In this document: positions 8,751 through 16,916 of the stretch, in pieces
How the letters are laid out: each line of letters begins with the position of its first letter
Numbering within the stretch: the stretch's first letter is position 1
From: Acetobacteraceae bacterium
GTDB lineage: Bacteria > Pseudomonadota > Alphaproteobacteria > Acetobacterales > Acetobacteraceae
Direction: 5' to 3'
NCBI GenBank assembly: GCA_031291725.1
Contig: JARLIM010000024.1
Location: 38,926-102,925, forward strand
Length of the DNA: 64,000 nt
The notes under the pieces: generated by a model
Databases searched by the model: none
Told to the model about the DNA's origin: nothing
Seen by the model: the letters and a program-made list of their open reading frames with translations, nothing else
Translations under genes and position numbers: made by a program

Positions 8751-9620
8751 ATGAGCCTCAAACAACGCCTCACCGAGCGCCGCATTCTGGTCGCCCCCGG
8801 TGTGTTCGACGCCCTCACCGCCGCCATCGCCACCGATGCGGGCTTTGAGGCGCTGTATCTGTCCGGGGCGGCGATTGCCTATACCAAGCTCGGGCGTCCC
8901 GATATTGGCCTCGTCTCGATGAATGAGGTCGCCGAGACCATCGCCCTGGTGCGCGATCGGGTGGCCACCGCGCTGATCGTCGATGCCGATAACGGCTATG
9001 GCAATGCGCTCAACGTGCAGCGCACGATGCGGGTGTTTGAGCGCGCGGGGGCCTCGGCGATCCAGCTGGAAGACCAGACGATGCCGAAACGCTGCGGTCA
9101 TCTGGCGGATAAATCGCTGATCTCGGCGCAGGAAATGGCGGGCAAGATCAAAGCCGCCGTCGATGCCCGGCACAGCGCCGAAACGCTGGTGATCGCCCGC
9201 ACCGATGCCGTCGCCGTCGAGGGCTTCGAGCCTGCGTTGGAGCGCGCGCGGCTCTATGCGCAAAGCGGCGCGGACGTGCTGTTTGTCGAGGCCCCCCGCA
9301 CGCGGGACCAACTCGCCGCCCTCACGGCGGCCTTGGGCGACGTGCTGCCGTTGATGGCCAACATGGTGGAGGGTGGCGACACACCGTTGCTCTCCGCCGA
9401 TGAGTTGGGCGATCTGGGCTTTTCGTTGGTGATCTTCCCCGGCGGCATCGTGCGGGCTTTGGCGCGCACGGCGCAGGATTACTACGCCTCTCTCGCCCAG
9501 CACGGCAGCAACGCGCCGTTCGGCAACCGGATGTACGATTTCAAAGCCCTCAACACCCTGATCGGCACAACCGAGATGTTGGCCGCGGGTGCCCGCTATG
9601 AAGGCAAGGAGCAGGCCTGA
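8751..9620 (+). CDS. Isocitrate lyase/PEP mutase-superfamily lyase (2-methylisocitrate lyase/oxaloacetate decarboxylase-like)
   Basis: A 289-residue TIM-barrel enzyme. The metal-binding motif DNGYGN starts at D80 (DADNGYGNA). The loop KRCGH at residues 113-117 carries the Cys that acts as acid/base in true lyases, which separates it from PEP mutases and hydrolases lacking this Cys. The family cleaves or decarboxylates 2-hydroxy/2-oxo diacids to pyruvate, succinate or glyoxylate. The ATG at 8751 is favoured (GAGGA about 10 bases upstream) over one at 8742. It is the first enzyme gene after the transporter and overlaps hyuB by one base. Its exact substrate cannot be read from sequence. Dimethylmalate or methylisocitrate-type acids are possible. 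Confidence 0.85.
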   Translation: MSLKQRLTERRILVAPGVFDALTAAIATDAGFEALYLSGAAIAYTKLGRPDIGLVSMNEVAETIALVRDRVATALIVDADNGYGNALNVQRTMRVFERAGASAIQLEDQTMPKRCGHLADKSLISAQEMAGKIKAAVDARHSAETLVIARTDAVAVEGFEPALERARLYAQSGADVLFVEAPRTRDQLAALTAALGDVLPLMANMVEGGDTPLLSADELGDLGFSLVIFPGGIVRALARTAQDYYASLAQHGSNAPFGNRMYDFKALNTLIGTTEMLAAGARYEGKEQA

Positions 9621-11299
9621 TGATTGATCCGATTACGCTCGCCATCCTGAAGGGGCGGCTGGAGCAGATCGCCGATGAGATGGACGCCACCCTCTATCGC
9701 TCGGCCTTCAACCCGATCATCGCCGAAGCCCGCGACGCCTGCCACGGGCTGTATCACGCCAGCACCGGCGACACGCTGGTGCAGGGCGCCAACGGCCTGC
9801 CGATTTTCGTCGGCGCCATGGCGTTCGCCGTCAAGGCGGTGATCGACAAGGTGGCCGAAAGCGGCGGGTTGCAGGAGGGCGATACCTACCTGTTCAACGA
9901 CCCCTATGAAGGCGGCACCCATCTGAACGATTTCCGGCTGGTGCGCCCGGTGTTCCGCAATGGCACGCTGTTCTGCTGGATGGCCTCGGTGGGCCATTGG
10001 CTGGATATCGGCGGCAACGTGCCGGGCGGCTACAACCCGAAAGCCACCGAAAGCTTTCAGGAAGGCGTGCGCATCCCGCCGGTGAAGCTGTTCACCAAGG
10101 GCGTGCTGAACCGCGACATCGTGGACATCCTGGCCGCCAATTCGCGGGTTCCCACCAGCAATTGGGGCGACATGAACGGGCAGCTCAACGCGCTCGACCT
10201 CGGTGAACGCCGCTTCCACGCGCTGCTCGATGAATACGGAGACGCAACCGTTACCGAGGCCTTCACGCAATTCTCCGACCGTGCCGAGGCGCTGATGCGC
10301 GCGGCGATTGCGTCGCTGCCCGATGGCCAATACCGCTTTGATGACGTGCTCGACAATGACGGCATCACCGATGACATGCTCACGGTCGCCCTTGATCTGA
10401 CGATTGCGGGCGATGAGATGACGCTCGATTTCTCGCGCTCGTCGATGGCGGCGCAAGGGCCGATCAACATCTCGCGCTCCACCGCCATTGCCGCCTGTTA
10501 CGTCGCACTGAAGCACATCTTCACCGACGTTCCGGCCAATGCGGGATGCTTGCGGCCGATCCGCTTTGTGATCACCGACAACTCGCTGCTCGGCGTGCAT
10601 GCGCCCAAGCCGGTGGCGGGTTACACCGAGACGATCTTGCGGCTGATCGGCGTGGTCTTCGCAGCCCTCGCGCAGGCCAACCCCGCCGCGGCCGTAGCCG
10701 GTCCGTTCGGCACGATCAACGCGCTCTCGCTGGCCGGACACCGCACAGACGGCTCGCGCTGGGTGATGTTCTCCTTCTTCGGCGGCGGGCTTGGCGGATC
10801 GCCGGTCAGTGACGGGCTGAGCCACGCCAACAACCCGATTTCCACTGCCACCATCCCGCCCGCCGAAATCCTGGAAGCCGCCTATCCGGTGATGTTCACC
10901 CAATGGGCGCTGCGCCCGGATTCCGCCGGCTCCGGCACGCATCGCGGCGGGTTGGGTGCGGTATACGAGATCGAAACCCTCACCGATGCCCGCGTCTCCC
11001 TGCTGGGCGAGCGCGGCAAGGTGGCACCGTTTGGGGTGGCGGGCGGCGCCTCATCGGCGAAGAACACCTTCACTTGGCAGAGCGATGAGGGCGACAAATC
11101 GCCGCCGATGGTCTCCAAGATCACCGATGTCTCATTGCGCGCCGGGATGCGGCTGCGGCTGGAGACGCCGGGCGGCGGCGGGTGGGGTGCGGCCTCGGGG
11201 CGCGACCGGGCGGCGATCGCCCGCGATGTGGCGCTGGGCTACGTCTCGGCAGAGGCGGCCCTGCGCGATTATGGCTTCACTTCGGGAGAGACGGCATGA
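9620..11299 (+). CDS. hyuB: HyuB-type subunit of hydantoinase/oxoprolinase/acetone-carboxylase family
   Basis: A 559-residue hydantoinase B-domain protein. MIDPITLAILKGRLEQIADEM is the canonical N-terminus, followed by YRSAFNPIIAEARDACHGLY, the NDPYEGGTHLNDFRLVRPVF block and a Gly-rich C-terminus (LRLETPGGGGWG). With HyuA such proteins form ATP-dependent enzymes that open cyclic amides (hydantoins, 5-oxoproline, caprolactam) or carboxylate ketones. The ATG at 9620 shares one base with the preceding stop, and the gene overlaps hyuA by 4 bases. No gamma subunit of the acetone-carboxylase type is present, which favours a lactam or imide substrate, as an inference only. Confidence 0.92.
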   Translation: MIDPITLAILKGRLEQIADEMDATLYRSAFNPIIAEARDACHGLYHASTGDTLVQGANGLPIFVGAMAFAVKAVIDKVAESGGLQEGDTYLFNDPYEGGTHLNDFRLVRPVFRNGTLFCWMASVGHWLDIGGNVPGGYNPKATESFQEGVRIPPVKLFTKGVLNRDIVDILAANSRVPTSNWGDMNGQLNALDLGERRFHALLDEYGDATVTEAFTQFSDRAEALMRAAIASLPDGQYRFDDVLDNDGITDDMLTVALDLTIAGDEMTLDFSRSSMAAQGPINISRSTAIAACYVALKHIFTDVPANAGCLRPIRFVITDNSLLGVHAPKPVAGYTETILRLIGVVFAALAQANPAAAVAGPFGTINALSLAGHRTDGSRWVMFSFFGGGLGGSPVSDGLSHANNPISTATIPPAEILEAAYPVMFTQWALRPDSAGSGTHRGGLGAVYEIETLTDARVSLLGERGKVAPFGVAGGASSAKNTFTWQSDEGDKSPPMVSKITDVSLRAGMRLRLETPGGGGWGAASGRDRAAIARDVALGYVSAEAALRDYGFTSGETA

Positions 11300-13350
11300 C
11301 CGCCCGCACCATGGTTGGCGTCGATGTCGGCGGCACGTTCACCGATCTGTTCTATTTCGACGCCGATACCGGCCAGTTCCAAACCGGCAAGGTGCCGTCC
11401 AATCGCGGCGATGAGGCGGTGGGGTTTCTGGAAGGCTTGCGGCAATTCGGGGCGGTGGCCAATCTCGGCTCCATCGTGCACGGCACCACGGTGGGCACCA
11501 ATGCGCTGCTCGAACGCAAAGGCGCCCGCGTCGGCCTGATCACCACGCCCGGCTTCCGTGACGCGCTGGAAATGCGCAGGCGTGATCGCCGCCACACCTG
11601 GGGGCTGACCGGCGATTTCATCCCCGTGGTCGAGCGCGACATGCGGGTGGAAGTGGCCGAACGCACCCTGGCCGATGGCAGCATTCGCACGGCGATCGAC
11701 CCTGAAGAGGTCCGCACAGTGGCAGCCCGCCTGCGCGATGCGGGGGCGCAGGCCTTGGCGATTGTCTTCGTCAATTCCTACGCCAATCCGGCCAATGAAC
11801 AGGCGGCTTTGGCGGCGGCGATGGCGGTCTGGCCGAATGGCAACATTGCCTGCTCCAGCCAAATCCTGCCGGAAATCCGCGAATTCGAACGCAGCTCCAC
11901 CACGGCGCTGAACGCCTATCTGCAACCCGTCGTCGGCTCCTACCTCGCCAAGCTCGACGAGGCGCTGGCAAGTGACGGCTTCGCGGGCAAGTTCCACATC
12001 GTACAGAGCAATGGCGGCGTGATGTCGACTGCCACCGCGCGACGTCTGCCGGTGCGCACCGCACTCTCCGGCCCGGCGGCGGGTGTGATTGCGGCGGCGG
12101 CGATTGCCAGCGCTGCGGGCTTCCCCGATGTGATCACCGGCGATCTCGGCGGCACGTCGTTCGACGTCTCGCTGGTCGTCGGCGGCAACACCGCGCTGGC
12201 CGCCCAGACCACCATCGATTTCGGTCTGGTGGTGCGCACGCCGATGATCGAGATCACCACCATCGGCGCGGGCGGCGGCTCGATTGCCAAGGTGGATGCG
12301 GGCGGGCTGTTGCAGGTGGGGCCGGAGAGTGCAGGCTCGCGTCCCGGCCCGGTCTGTTACGCGGGCGGCAATACGCGCCCCACGCTGACCGATGCCAATG
12401 TCGTCCTTGGCCGCATCAACGCCGAACGTCCGATTGGCGGCAAGCTCAAGCGGTTGGATGTGGAAGCGGCAAGCGAGGCCATCCGCATTCATGTCGCCGA
12501 CCCGCTGGGCCTGGGCGTGATGCAGGCGGCGGAGGCGATTGTGCGGGTGGCCAATGGGCGGATGGCGGGGGCGATCCGCCTCGTCTCCATCGAACGCGGC
12601 CACGATCCATCCCGCTTTGCCGCCGTGCCGTTCGGCGGCGGCGGTGCGCTGCATGCGGGTGCGTTGATCAAGGAGTGTGGGCTGAAGGCGGCCTTGGTGC
12701 CGCGCTATCCCGGTGTCACCTCCGCCCTGGGCTGCGTGATTGCCGATATCCGGCATGATCAGGTGCAGACGGTCAATCTCTCCCTCGAAGGCATGGATGC
12801 CGACGCCCTCGCCGCCCGTATGGCCAGCGAGGCGCTGGCCTCGGTGCAGGTGGTGGAGGAGGCAGGCCTGCCGGTGACGGGTATCGACGTGCGGTTCGAG
12901 TTCGACATGCATTACGTCGGCCAGACCCACACCGTCTCTGTGCCGGTGCCGGTGGCGCTGGAGAATGGCCGGGTCGCGTTGAGCGAGGCGATCGTGCGGA
13001 CGGCGTTCGAGGCGGCCTATCAATCCTCCTTCAGCCGCCTGCTGCCCGGCATTCCCGCCCGCATCGTCAATCTGCGCACAGCGGCCATCGGGCGGCGTCC
13101 GGCATTCGATCTGAAGGCACTGGCGCCCGTCGCTGGCACCGGCAGCGCCACCTTGCGTGAGACGCGTCCGGTGTGGTTCGACGGCGCGTGGCACGAGACG
13201 GCGATCTACACCCGTCTCGATCTGCCGGTCGGCACGCGCATCGCCGGTCCTGCCGTGCTGGAACAGCCGGATGCCACCACGGTGATCGATCCGGGCCTGA
13301 TCGCCCGCGTCGATGACTATGGCAACGTGATCGTGGAGCGGGCGGTATGA
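11296..13350 (+). CDS. hyuA: HyuA-type ATP-dependent subunit of hydantoinase/oxoprolinase family
   Basis: A 684-residue ASKHA-fold subunit. The phosphate-1 loop VGVDVGGTFTDLFYFD is at residues 7-22, then HGTTVGTNALLERKGARVGLITTPGFRD and the second phosphate block TGDLGGTSFDVSLV. IGAGGGSIAKVD and the AFGGGGALHAGAL-like PFGGGGALHAG are also visible. It activates the substrate carbonyl with ATP for HyuB. The start at MTARTMVG lies in the ATGA overlap with hyuB, and the frame's upstream extension is hyuB sequence read out of frame. It ends in another ATGA overlap with the next gene. Whether it acts on hydantoins, oxoproline-like lactams or another cyclic amide is undecided. Confidence 0.93.
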   Translation: MTARTMVGVDVGGTFTDLFYFDADTGQFQTGKVPSNRGDEAVGFLEGLRQFGAVANLGSIVHGTTVGTNALLERKGARVGLITTPGFRDALEMRRRDRRHTWGLTGDFIPVVERDMRVEVAERTLADGSIRTAIDPEEVRTVAARLRDAGAQALAIVFVNSYANPANEQAALAAAMAVWPNGNIACSSQILPEIREFERSSTTALNAYLQPVVGSYLAKLDEALASDGFAGKFHIVQSNGGVMSTATARRLPVRTALSGPAAGVIAAAAIASAAGFPDVITGDLGGTSFDVSLVVGGNTALAAQTTIDFGLVVRTPMIEITTIGAGGGSIAKVDAGGLLQVGPESAGSRPGPVCYAGGNTRPTLTDANVVLGRINAERPIGGKLKRLDVEAASEAIRIHVADPLGLGVMQAAEAIVRVANGRMAGAIRLVSIERGHDPSRFAAVPFGGGGALHAGALIKECGLKAALVPRYPGVTSALGCVIADIRHDQVQTVNLSLEGMDADALAARMASEALASVQVVEEAGLPVTGIDVRFEFDMHYVGQTHTVSVPVPVALENGRVALSEAIVRTAFEAAYQSSFSRLLPGIPARIVNLRTAAIGRRPAFDLKALAPVAGTGSATLRETRPVWFDGAWHETAIYTRLDLPVGTRIAGPAVLEQPDATTVIDPGLIARVDDYGNVIVERAV

Positions 13351-13958
13351 GCGGGGACATCGTTCCGATCAGCGAGACCGCCTTGCTGATCGTCGATCTG
13401 CAGAATGATTTCGTGCATCCCTTGGGCGCCTATGGCCGTGCCGGGCTTGGTGTGGCCGAGATCGCCGCCCTGCCCGACCGCCTTGCACCCTTGGCGCAGG
13501 CGATCCGGGCGAAGGGCGGCTTCGTGGTCTCCACTCATTTCACCCTGGTGCCGGGGCGTGGGGGGGAGCCGATCATCTCGCCGCATCTGAAGGCGCTGCG
13601 CCCGTTCCTGGCCAAGGGTGATTTCCTGCCGGGCGCGTGGGGGCATCAATTGGTCGATGCGCTGCAACCCTCTGATCTATCGGTCGAGAAAATCGCCTAT
13701 TCGGCGTTTTACATGACGCGGCTGGAATGGGTTCTGCGCAAAAGCGGCATCCGGCGGCTGATCGCGGGCGGCATCGTGACCAATGGCGGTGTCGCCTCCA
13801 CCGTGCGGGAAGCGCATGTGCGCGACATCGACACCGTGGTGCTCAGCGATGGCAGTGCGGCGTTCACCCGTGAGGTGCATGACACCGCCATCGCCGCCTT
13901 GCGCCCGGTCAGCCGGATTGCGACAATCGCTGAGATGTTGGCGGAGGTTTCGGCCTGA
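13347..13958 (+). CDS. Isochorismatase-fold protein with the catalytic Cys replaced by Gly
   Basis: A 203-residue Rossmann-like isochorismatase/nicotinamidase-fold protein. The triad Asp (D17 in IVDLQNDF) and Lys (K115 in VEKIAYSAF) are present. The motif that normally reads T-N/D-x-C-V is TNGGV at residues 145-149, so the nucleophilic Cys is Gly148. Amidases of this fold (nicotinamidase, carbamoylsarcosine hydrolase, maleamate amidohydrolase) need the Cys. True isochorismatases such as EntB and PhzD have Gly at this site and hydrolyse a vinyl ether without a covalent intermediate. So the neighbours would suggest a C-N hydrolase, but the active site does not support a covalent one. Coupled to hyuA (ATGA) and to the next gene (one-base overlap). 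Confidence 0.88.
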   Translation: MSGDIVPISETALLIVDLQNDFVHPLGAYGRAGLGVAEIAALPDRLAPLAQAIRAKGGFVVSTHFTLVPGRGGEPIISPHLKALRPFLAKGDFLPGAWGHQLVDALQPSDLSVEKIAYSAFYMTRLEWVLRKSGIRRLIAGGIVTNGGVASTVREAHVRDIDTVVLSDGSAAFTREVHDTAIAALRPVSRIATIAEMLAEVSA

Positions 13959-15358
13959 TGCGCATTTTGCCGCCGGATGGCACACCGTTCGAGATCGGCT
14001 TCCCCGTGGTGGTGATCGGCGGCGGCGCGGCTGGTATGGTGGCGGCCTTGGCGGCGCGGGAAAACGGTGCTGACGTGCTCGTCATCGAGCGCGACGCCTT
14101 GCCGCGAGGCTCCACATCGCTCTCGGCCGGCCTGATTCCGGCTCCGGGCACGCAATGGCAGCACGCCATCGGCGAGGTCGATTCCCCCGCGCAATTCGCC
14201 GCCGACATCATGCACAAGGCGCACGACACGCCCGATCCGGCTCTGGTGCAGTTGGTGACCAGCGAAATCGGCCCGGCGCTGGAATGGCTGCACACCGCAC
14301 ATGGGCTGCAATTCTCGTTGATTGCCGATTTCCGCTATCCCGGCCATTCCGCATTGCGCATGCACGGCCTGCCCACCCGCTCCGGGTTGGAACTGGTCGA
14401 TGCGCTGTGCCGCGCCGCCGAGGTGGCCGGAGTGGAATTGCTGTGCAAAGCCCGCGCGGTCTCGCTGATCGCCGATGCCGAGCACATCCATGGTTTGGTG
14501 ATCGAACGCCCTGACGGCAGCTGCGAACGCATCGGCTGCCACGCGCTGATCCTGGCCTGCAACGGCTATGGCGGCAATCGCACGCTGGTGTCGCGCTATA
14601 TTCCGGCGATGGGGGACGCGCTGTATTTCGGCCATCCCGGCAATCAGGGTGACGCCCTGCTCTGGGGCGAGGCACTGGGGGCGGCGAGCCGCGATTTGTC
14701 CGGTCATCAGGGCCACGGCTCGGTGGCGCATCCGGCGGGGATTCTGATCACCTGGGCGACGATCACCGAGGGCGGCATGCAGGTCAATATGCGTGGCAAC
14801 CGCTTTTCGGACGAATCAACCGGCTATTCCGAACAAGGGGCGCGCGTGCTGGCCGAACCGGGCGGCATGGTCTGGTCTGTCTATGACACCCGCATCGCCG
14901 CCATCGCCCGCCAATTTGAGGATTACCGGCAGGCCGAGGCGGTGGGCATTGTGCTGCAGGAAAACGACGTGCCCGCCCTCGCCCGCCGCATGGGCGTGCC
15001 GGTGGCAGCCTTGCAGGCGAGCCTGGATGAGATCGAAGCGTGCAAACGCGGCGAACAGCCCGACCCGTTTGGCCGCGATTTCACCGGCGTGCCCCCCCTC
15101 ACCCCGCCTTATTGCGCCATTCGGGTGACGGGCGCCCTGTTTCACACGCAAGGCGGGTTGGAGATCGACCAACAGGCCCGCGTGCGCAGGCAGGCAGGCG
15201 GCGTGTTCGCCAATCTCTACGCCACCGGCGGGGCGGCCTGCGGCGTCTCCGGCGCGGAGGCGTCGGGCTATCTGTCCGGCAACGGCCTGCTCACCGCCGT
15301 GGCCCTGGGGCGAGTGGCCGGGCGGGCAGCATCATATTGCAAGGATACCCAACGATGA
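13958..15358 (+). CDS. FAD-dependent fumarate reductase/succinate dehydrogenase-like flavoprotein
   Basis: A 466-residue FAD_binding_2 protein. The dinucleotide motif VVVIGGGAAGMVAALAAREN begins near residue 17 with the acidic end VLVIERD. The capping-domain region GMQVNMRGNRFSDEST contains the Arg-containing stretch typical of fumarate reductase and ketosteroid dehydrogenase relatives. The C-terminal HTQGGLEIDQQARV and TGGAACGVSG blocks complete the FAD site. No heme or Fe-S domain and no signal peptide are seen, so it is probably cytoplasmic, oxidising or reducing a C-C bond next to a carboxylate. It sits between the isochorismatase-like and FAH genes with overlaps of 1 and 4 bases, so it belongs to the same pathway. 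Confidence 0.87.
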   Translation: MRILPPDGTPFEIGFPVVVIGGGAAGMVAALAARENGADVLVIERDALPRGSTSLSAGLIPAPGTQWQHAIGEVDSPAQFAADIMHKAHDTPDPALVQLVTSEIGPALEWLHTAHGLQFSLIADFRYPGHSALRMHGLPTRSGLELVDALCRAAEVAGVELLCKARAVSLIADAEHIHGLVIERPDGSCERIGCHALILACNGYGGNRTLVSRYIPAMGDALYFGHPGNQGDALLWGEALGAASRDLSGHQGHGSVAHPAGILITWATITEGGMQVNMRGNRFSDESTGYSEQGARVLAEPGGMVWSVYDTRIAAIARQFEDYRQAEAVGIVLQENDVPALARRMGVPVAALQASLDEIEACKRGEQPDPFGRDFTGVPPLTPPYCAIRVTGALFHTQGGLEIDQQARVRRQAGGVFANLYATGGAACGVSGAEASGYLSGNGLLTAVALGRVAGRAASYCKDTQR

Positions 15359-16200
15359 AACTCGCCAGCTTCCGCATCGGTGGCCGCTCTGCCTATGGCA
15401 TCGTCTCGGGCGGCGGAGTGATCGATGCCGCCCGCCGACTGGCCTCGGAATTTCCCACATTGCGCACTGTCCTGGCGGCAGATGCACTCGACCGTCTGCA
15501 CGCACTCGCCGATGCAGCGCCGGATTACACGCTCGATGAGATCGCATTCGACATCCCGATCCCCGAGCCGTCGAAAATCATCTGCATCGGCCGCAATTAT
15601 CGCGGCCATCTGGCCGAAGCGGGGATGAAATTGCCGGACAAGCCGAGCGTGTTCATCCGCACGCTCGAATCCTTCGTCCCGCATGCAGCGCCGATCATCC
15701 GCCCCCAAGCCTCGACGGATTACGATTTCGAGGGCGAGTTATGCCTCGTCATCGGGCGCACGGCACGCCACGTGGCGCGGCAGGATGCGCTGTCCCACAT
15801 CGCCGGTTACACCTGCATGAACGAGGCCTGCCTGCGCGATTTCCAGTTCACCCACTCCCTCACAGTGGGCAAGAACTTCTATCGTTCCGGCAGTATCGGC
15901 CCGTGGATGACCACCGCCGACGCCATCCCGGACCCCACGCAGATGATGCTGCGCACCCATCTCAACGGGGTGGAGGTTCAGCACACGCAAACCGACGATC
16001 TGATTTTCGATATCCCGGAGATCATCCGCTATCTCTCGGTGCTGCTGCCGCTCAACCCCGGCGACATCATCGCCACCGGCACGCCGGAAGGTGTCGGTTT
16101 TGCCCGCACTCCGCCGCTCTGGCTCAAACCGGGCGACGTGGTGGAGGTCGATATCAGTGGCATCGGCACGCTGCGCAATCAGGTGATCGACGAGGCTTAG
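15355..16200 (+). CDS. Fumarylacetoacetate hydrolase (FAH) family protein
   Basis: A 281-residue protein with the FAH C-terminal domain. IICIGRNYRGHLAEAG is the usual entry. The metal ligands are in DYDFEGELCLVIGR, and RDFQFTHSLTVGKNFYRSGSIGPW and PGDIIATGTPEGVGFARTPP follow. Members hydrolyse C-C bonds of 2,4-diketo acids, decarboxylate oxaloacetate or isomerise unsaturated hydroxy diacids. The ATG at 15355 lies in the ATGA overlap with the flavoprotein gene. It closes the operon and overlaps the convergent methyltransferase gene by 4 bases at the 3' ends. With the two other C-C lyases (aldolase, ICL-type) it points to degradation of a multi-carboxylate intermediate. Confidence 0.9.
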   Translation: MKLASFRIGGRSAYGIVSGGGVIDAARRLASEFPTLRTVLAADALDRLHALADAAPDYTLDEIAFDIPIPEPSKIICIGRNYRGHLAEAGMKLPDKPSVFIRTLESFVPHAAPIIRPQASTDYDFEGELCLVIGRTARHVARQDALSHIAGYTCMNEACLRDFQFTHSLTVGKNFYRSGSIGPWMTTADAIPDPTQMMLRTHLNGVEVQHTQTDDLIFDIPEIIRYLSVLLPLNPGDIIATGTPEGVGFARTPPLWLKPGDVVEVDISGIGTLRNQVIDEA

Positions 16201-16766
16201 AGACGTCGCAGAATGGCGGGTTGTTCCACCGTGCCCAGGCCGTGCCGCAGCCCTTCGCCCAGTTGCTCCGGCCACGCCCACTGCGCGAACAGCTCCCGCA
16301 TCGCGGGAATGGCGCAGTCGAATGGCGGGCCGCCTTCCTTGCCGGTTTGCATGAACAGCACGAACAGCCGCCCACCGGGAATGAGCCATCGCCGCAACTG
16401 CGCCTCATAGGCAGGCCAGAGTTTGGGCGGCAATGCACAGAGGCAGGTCTGATCATAAACCGCATCGAAGGGCGCATCCGGCATCCAGCGCGTCACATCC
16501 CCCAAGATCGCACGCTCCGCCCCCAGGCGTTCGGCCTGAAAGGCAATCGCGCTGTCTGCCAGATCGAGCGCTGTCACATCAAAGCCCTCCGCCAGCATCT
16601 CGGCAGGCTCCGGGCTGCGGCCAGCTCCGGGCACCAGCACGCGGCAGGGTGACAATTCCCCCGTGGCACGCCACGCGGCGAAGGCCGGGTTGATGTGACC
16701 GCGCTCCCAAGGGGTGGAGTTTGCCTGGAAACGGCTTTCCCAGAATTCCATCGCAGTGTTGCTCAT
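16197..16766 (-). CDS. TPMT-family SAM-dependent methyltransferase
   Basis: A 189-residue class I methyltransferase. The N-terminus MSNTAMEFWESRFQ, then TPWERGHINPAF, is characteristic of the thiopurine S-methyltransferase family, with the SAM motif CRVLVPGAGRSPEPAEMLAEGFDVTALDLA at about residues 41-70 and YDQTCLCALPP, the family signature near residues 104-114. Bacterial members methylate thiols, thiocyanate, chalcogens or halides. It is monocistronic and convergent with the FAH gene (stops overlap by 4 bases). The substrate is unproven. Chalcogen or thiol detoxification is the commonest role. Confidence 0.88.
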   Translation of the reverse strand: MSNTAMEFWESRFQANSTPWERGHINPAFAAWRATGELSPCRVLVPGAGRSPEPAEMLAEGFDVTALDLADSAIAFQAERLGAERAILGDVTRWMPDAPFDAVYDQTCLCALPPKLWPAYEAQLRRWLIPGGRLFVLFMQTGKEGGPPFDCAIPAMRELFAQWAWPEQLGEGLRHGLGTVEQPAILRRL

Positions 16767-16856
16767 CGCTTCCTCCGGCTTTGGCCTCTGTTTGAATTAC
16801 AGCATGCACGCCGATCACTCCACAGCAGGGGCGCGCAATATGGCGGGCTGCGGCGG

Positions 16857-16884
16857 TTCACGCCGAGGGAGAGTTGGGTATAAG
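16857..16884 (+). promoter_or_regulatory. Candidate promoter for the ABC-F gene
   Basis: TTCACG (16857-16862), a 16-base spacer and TATAAG (16879-16884), 32 bases before the ABC-F start codon. The -10 matches 5 of 6 and the -35 4 of 6 consensus bases. It lies in the divergent gap between the methyltransferase and ABC-F genes. Confidence 0.45.
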
Positions 16885-16916
16885 CAGCCGCATATCGCTC
16901 TGATCGCCGAGGACCC

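Noticed and set aside
11269..13194. A 641-codon minus-strand frame opposite hyuA
   Set aside because: Shadow frame of hyuA, which has clear ATP-binding motifs and operon overlaps.
9620..13350. Acetone carboxylase
   Set aside because: No gamma subunit or sigma-54 regulator is present; HyuA/HyuB lengths and context fit the hydantoinase/oxoprolinase branch better.
13347..13958. N-carbamoylsarcosine-type amidohydrolase completing a creatinine/hydantoin route
   Set aside because: The required catalytic Cys is Gly148.
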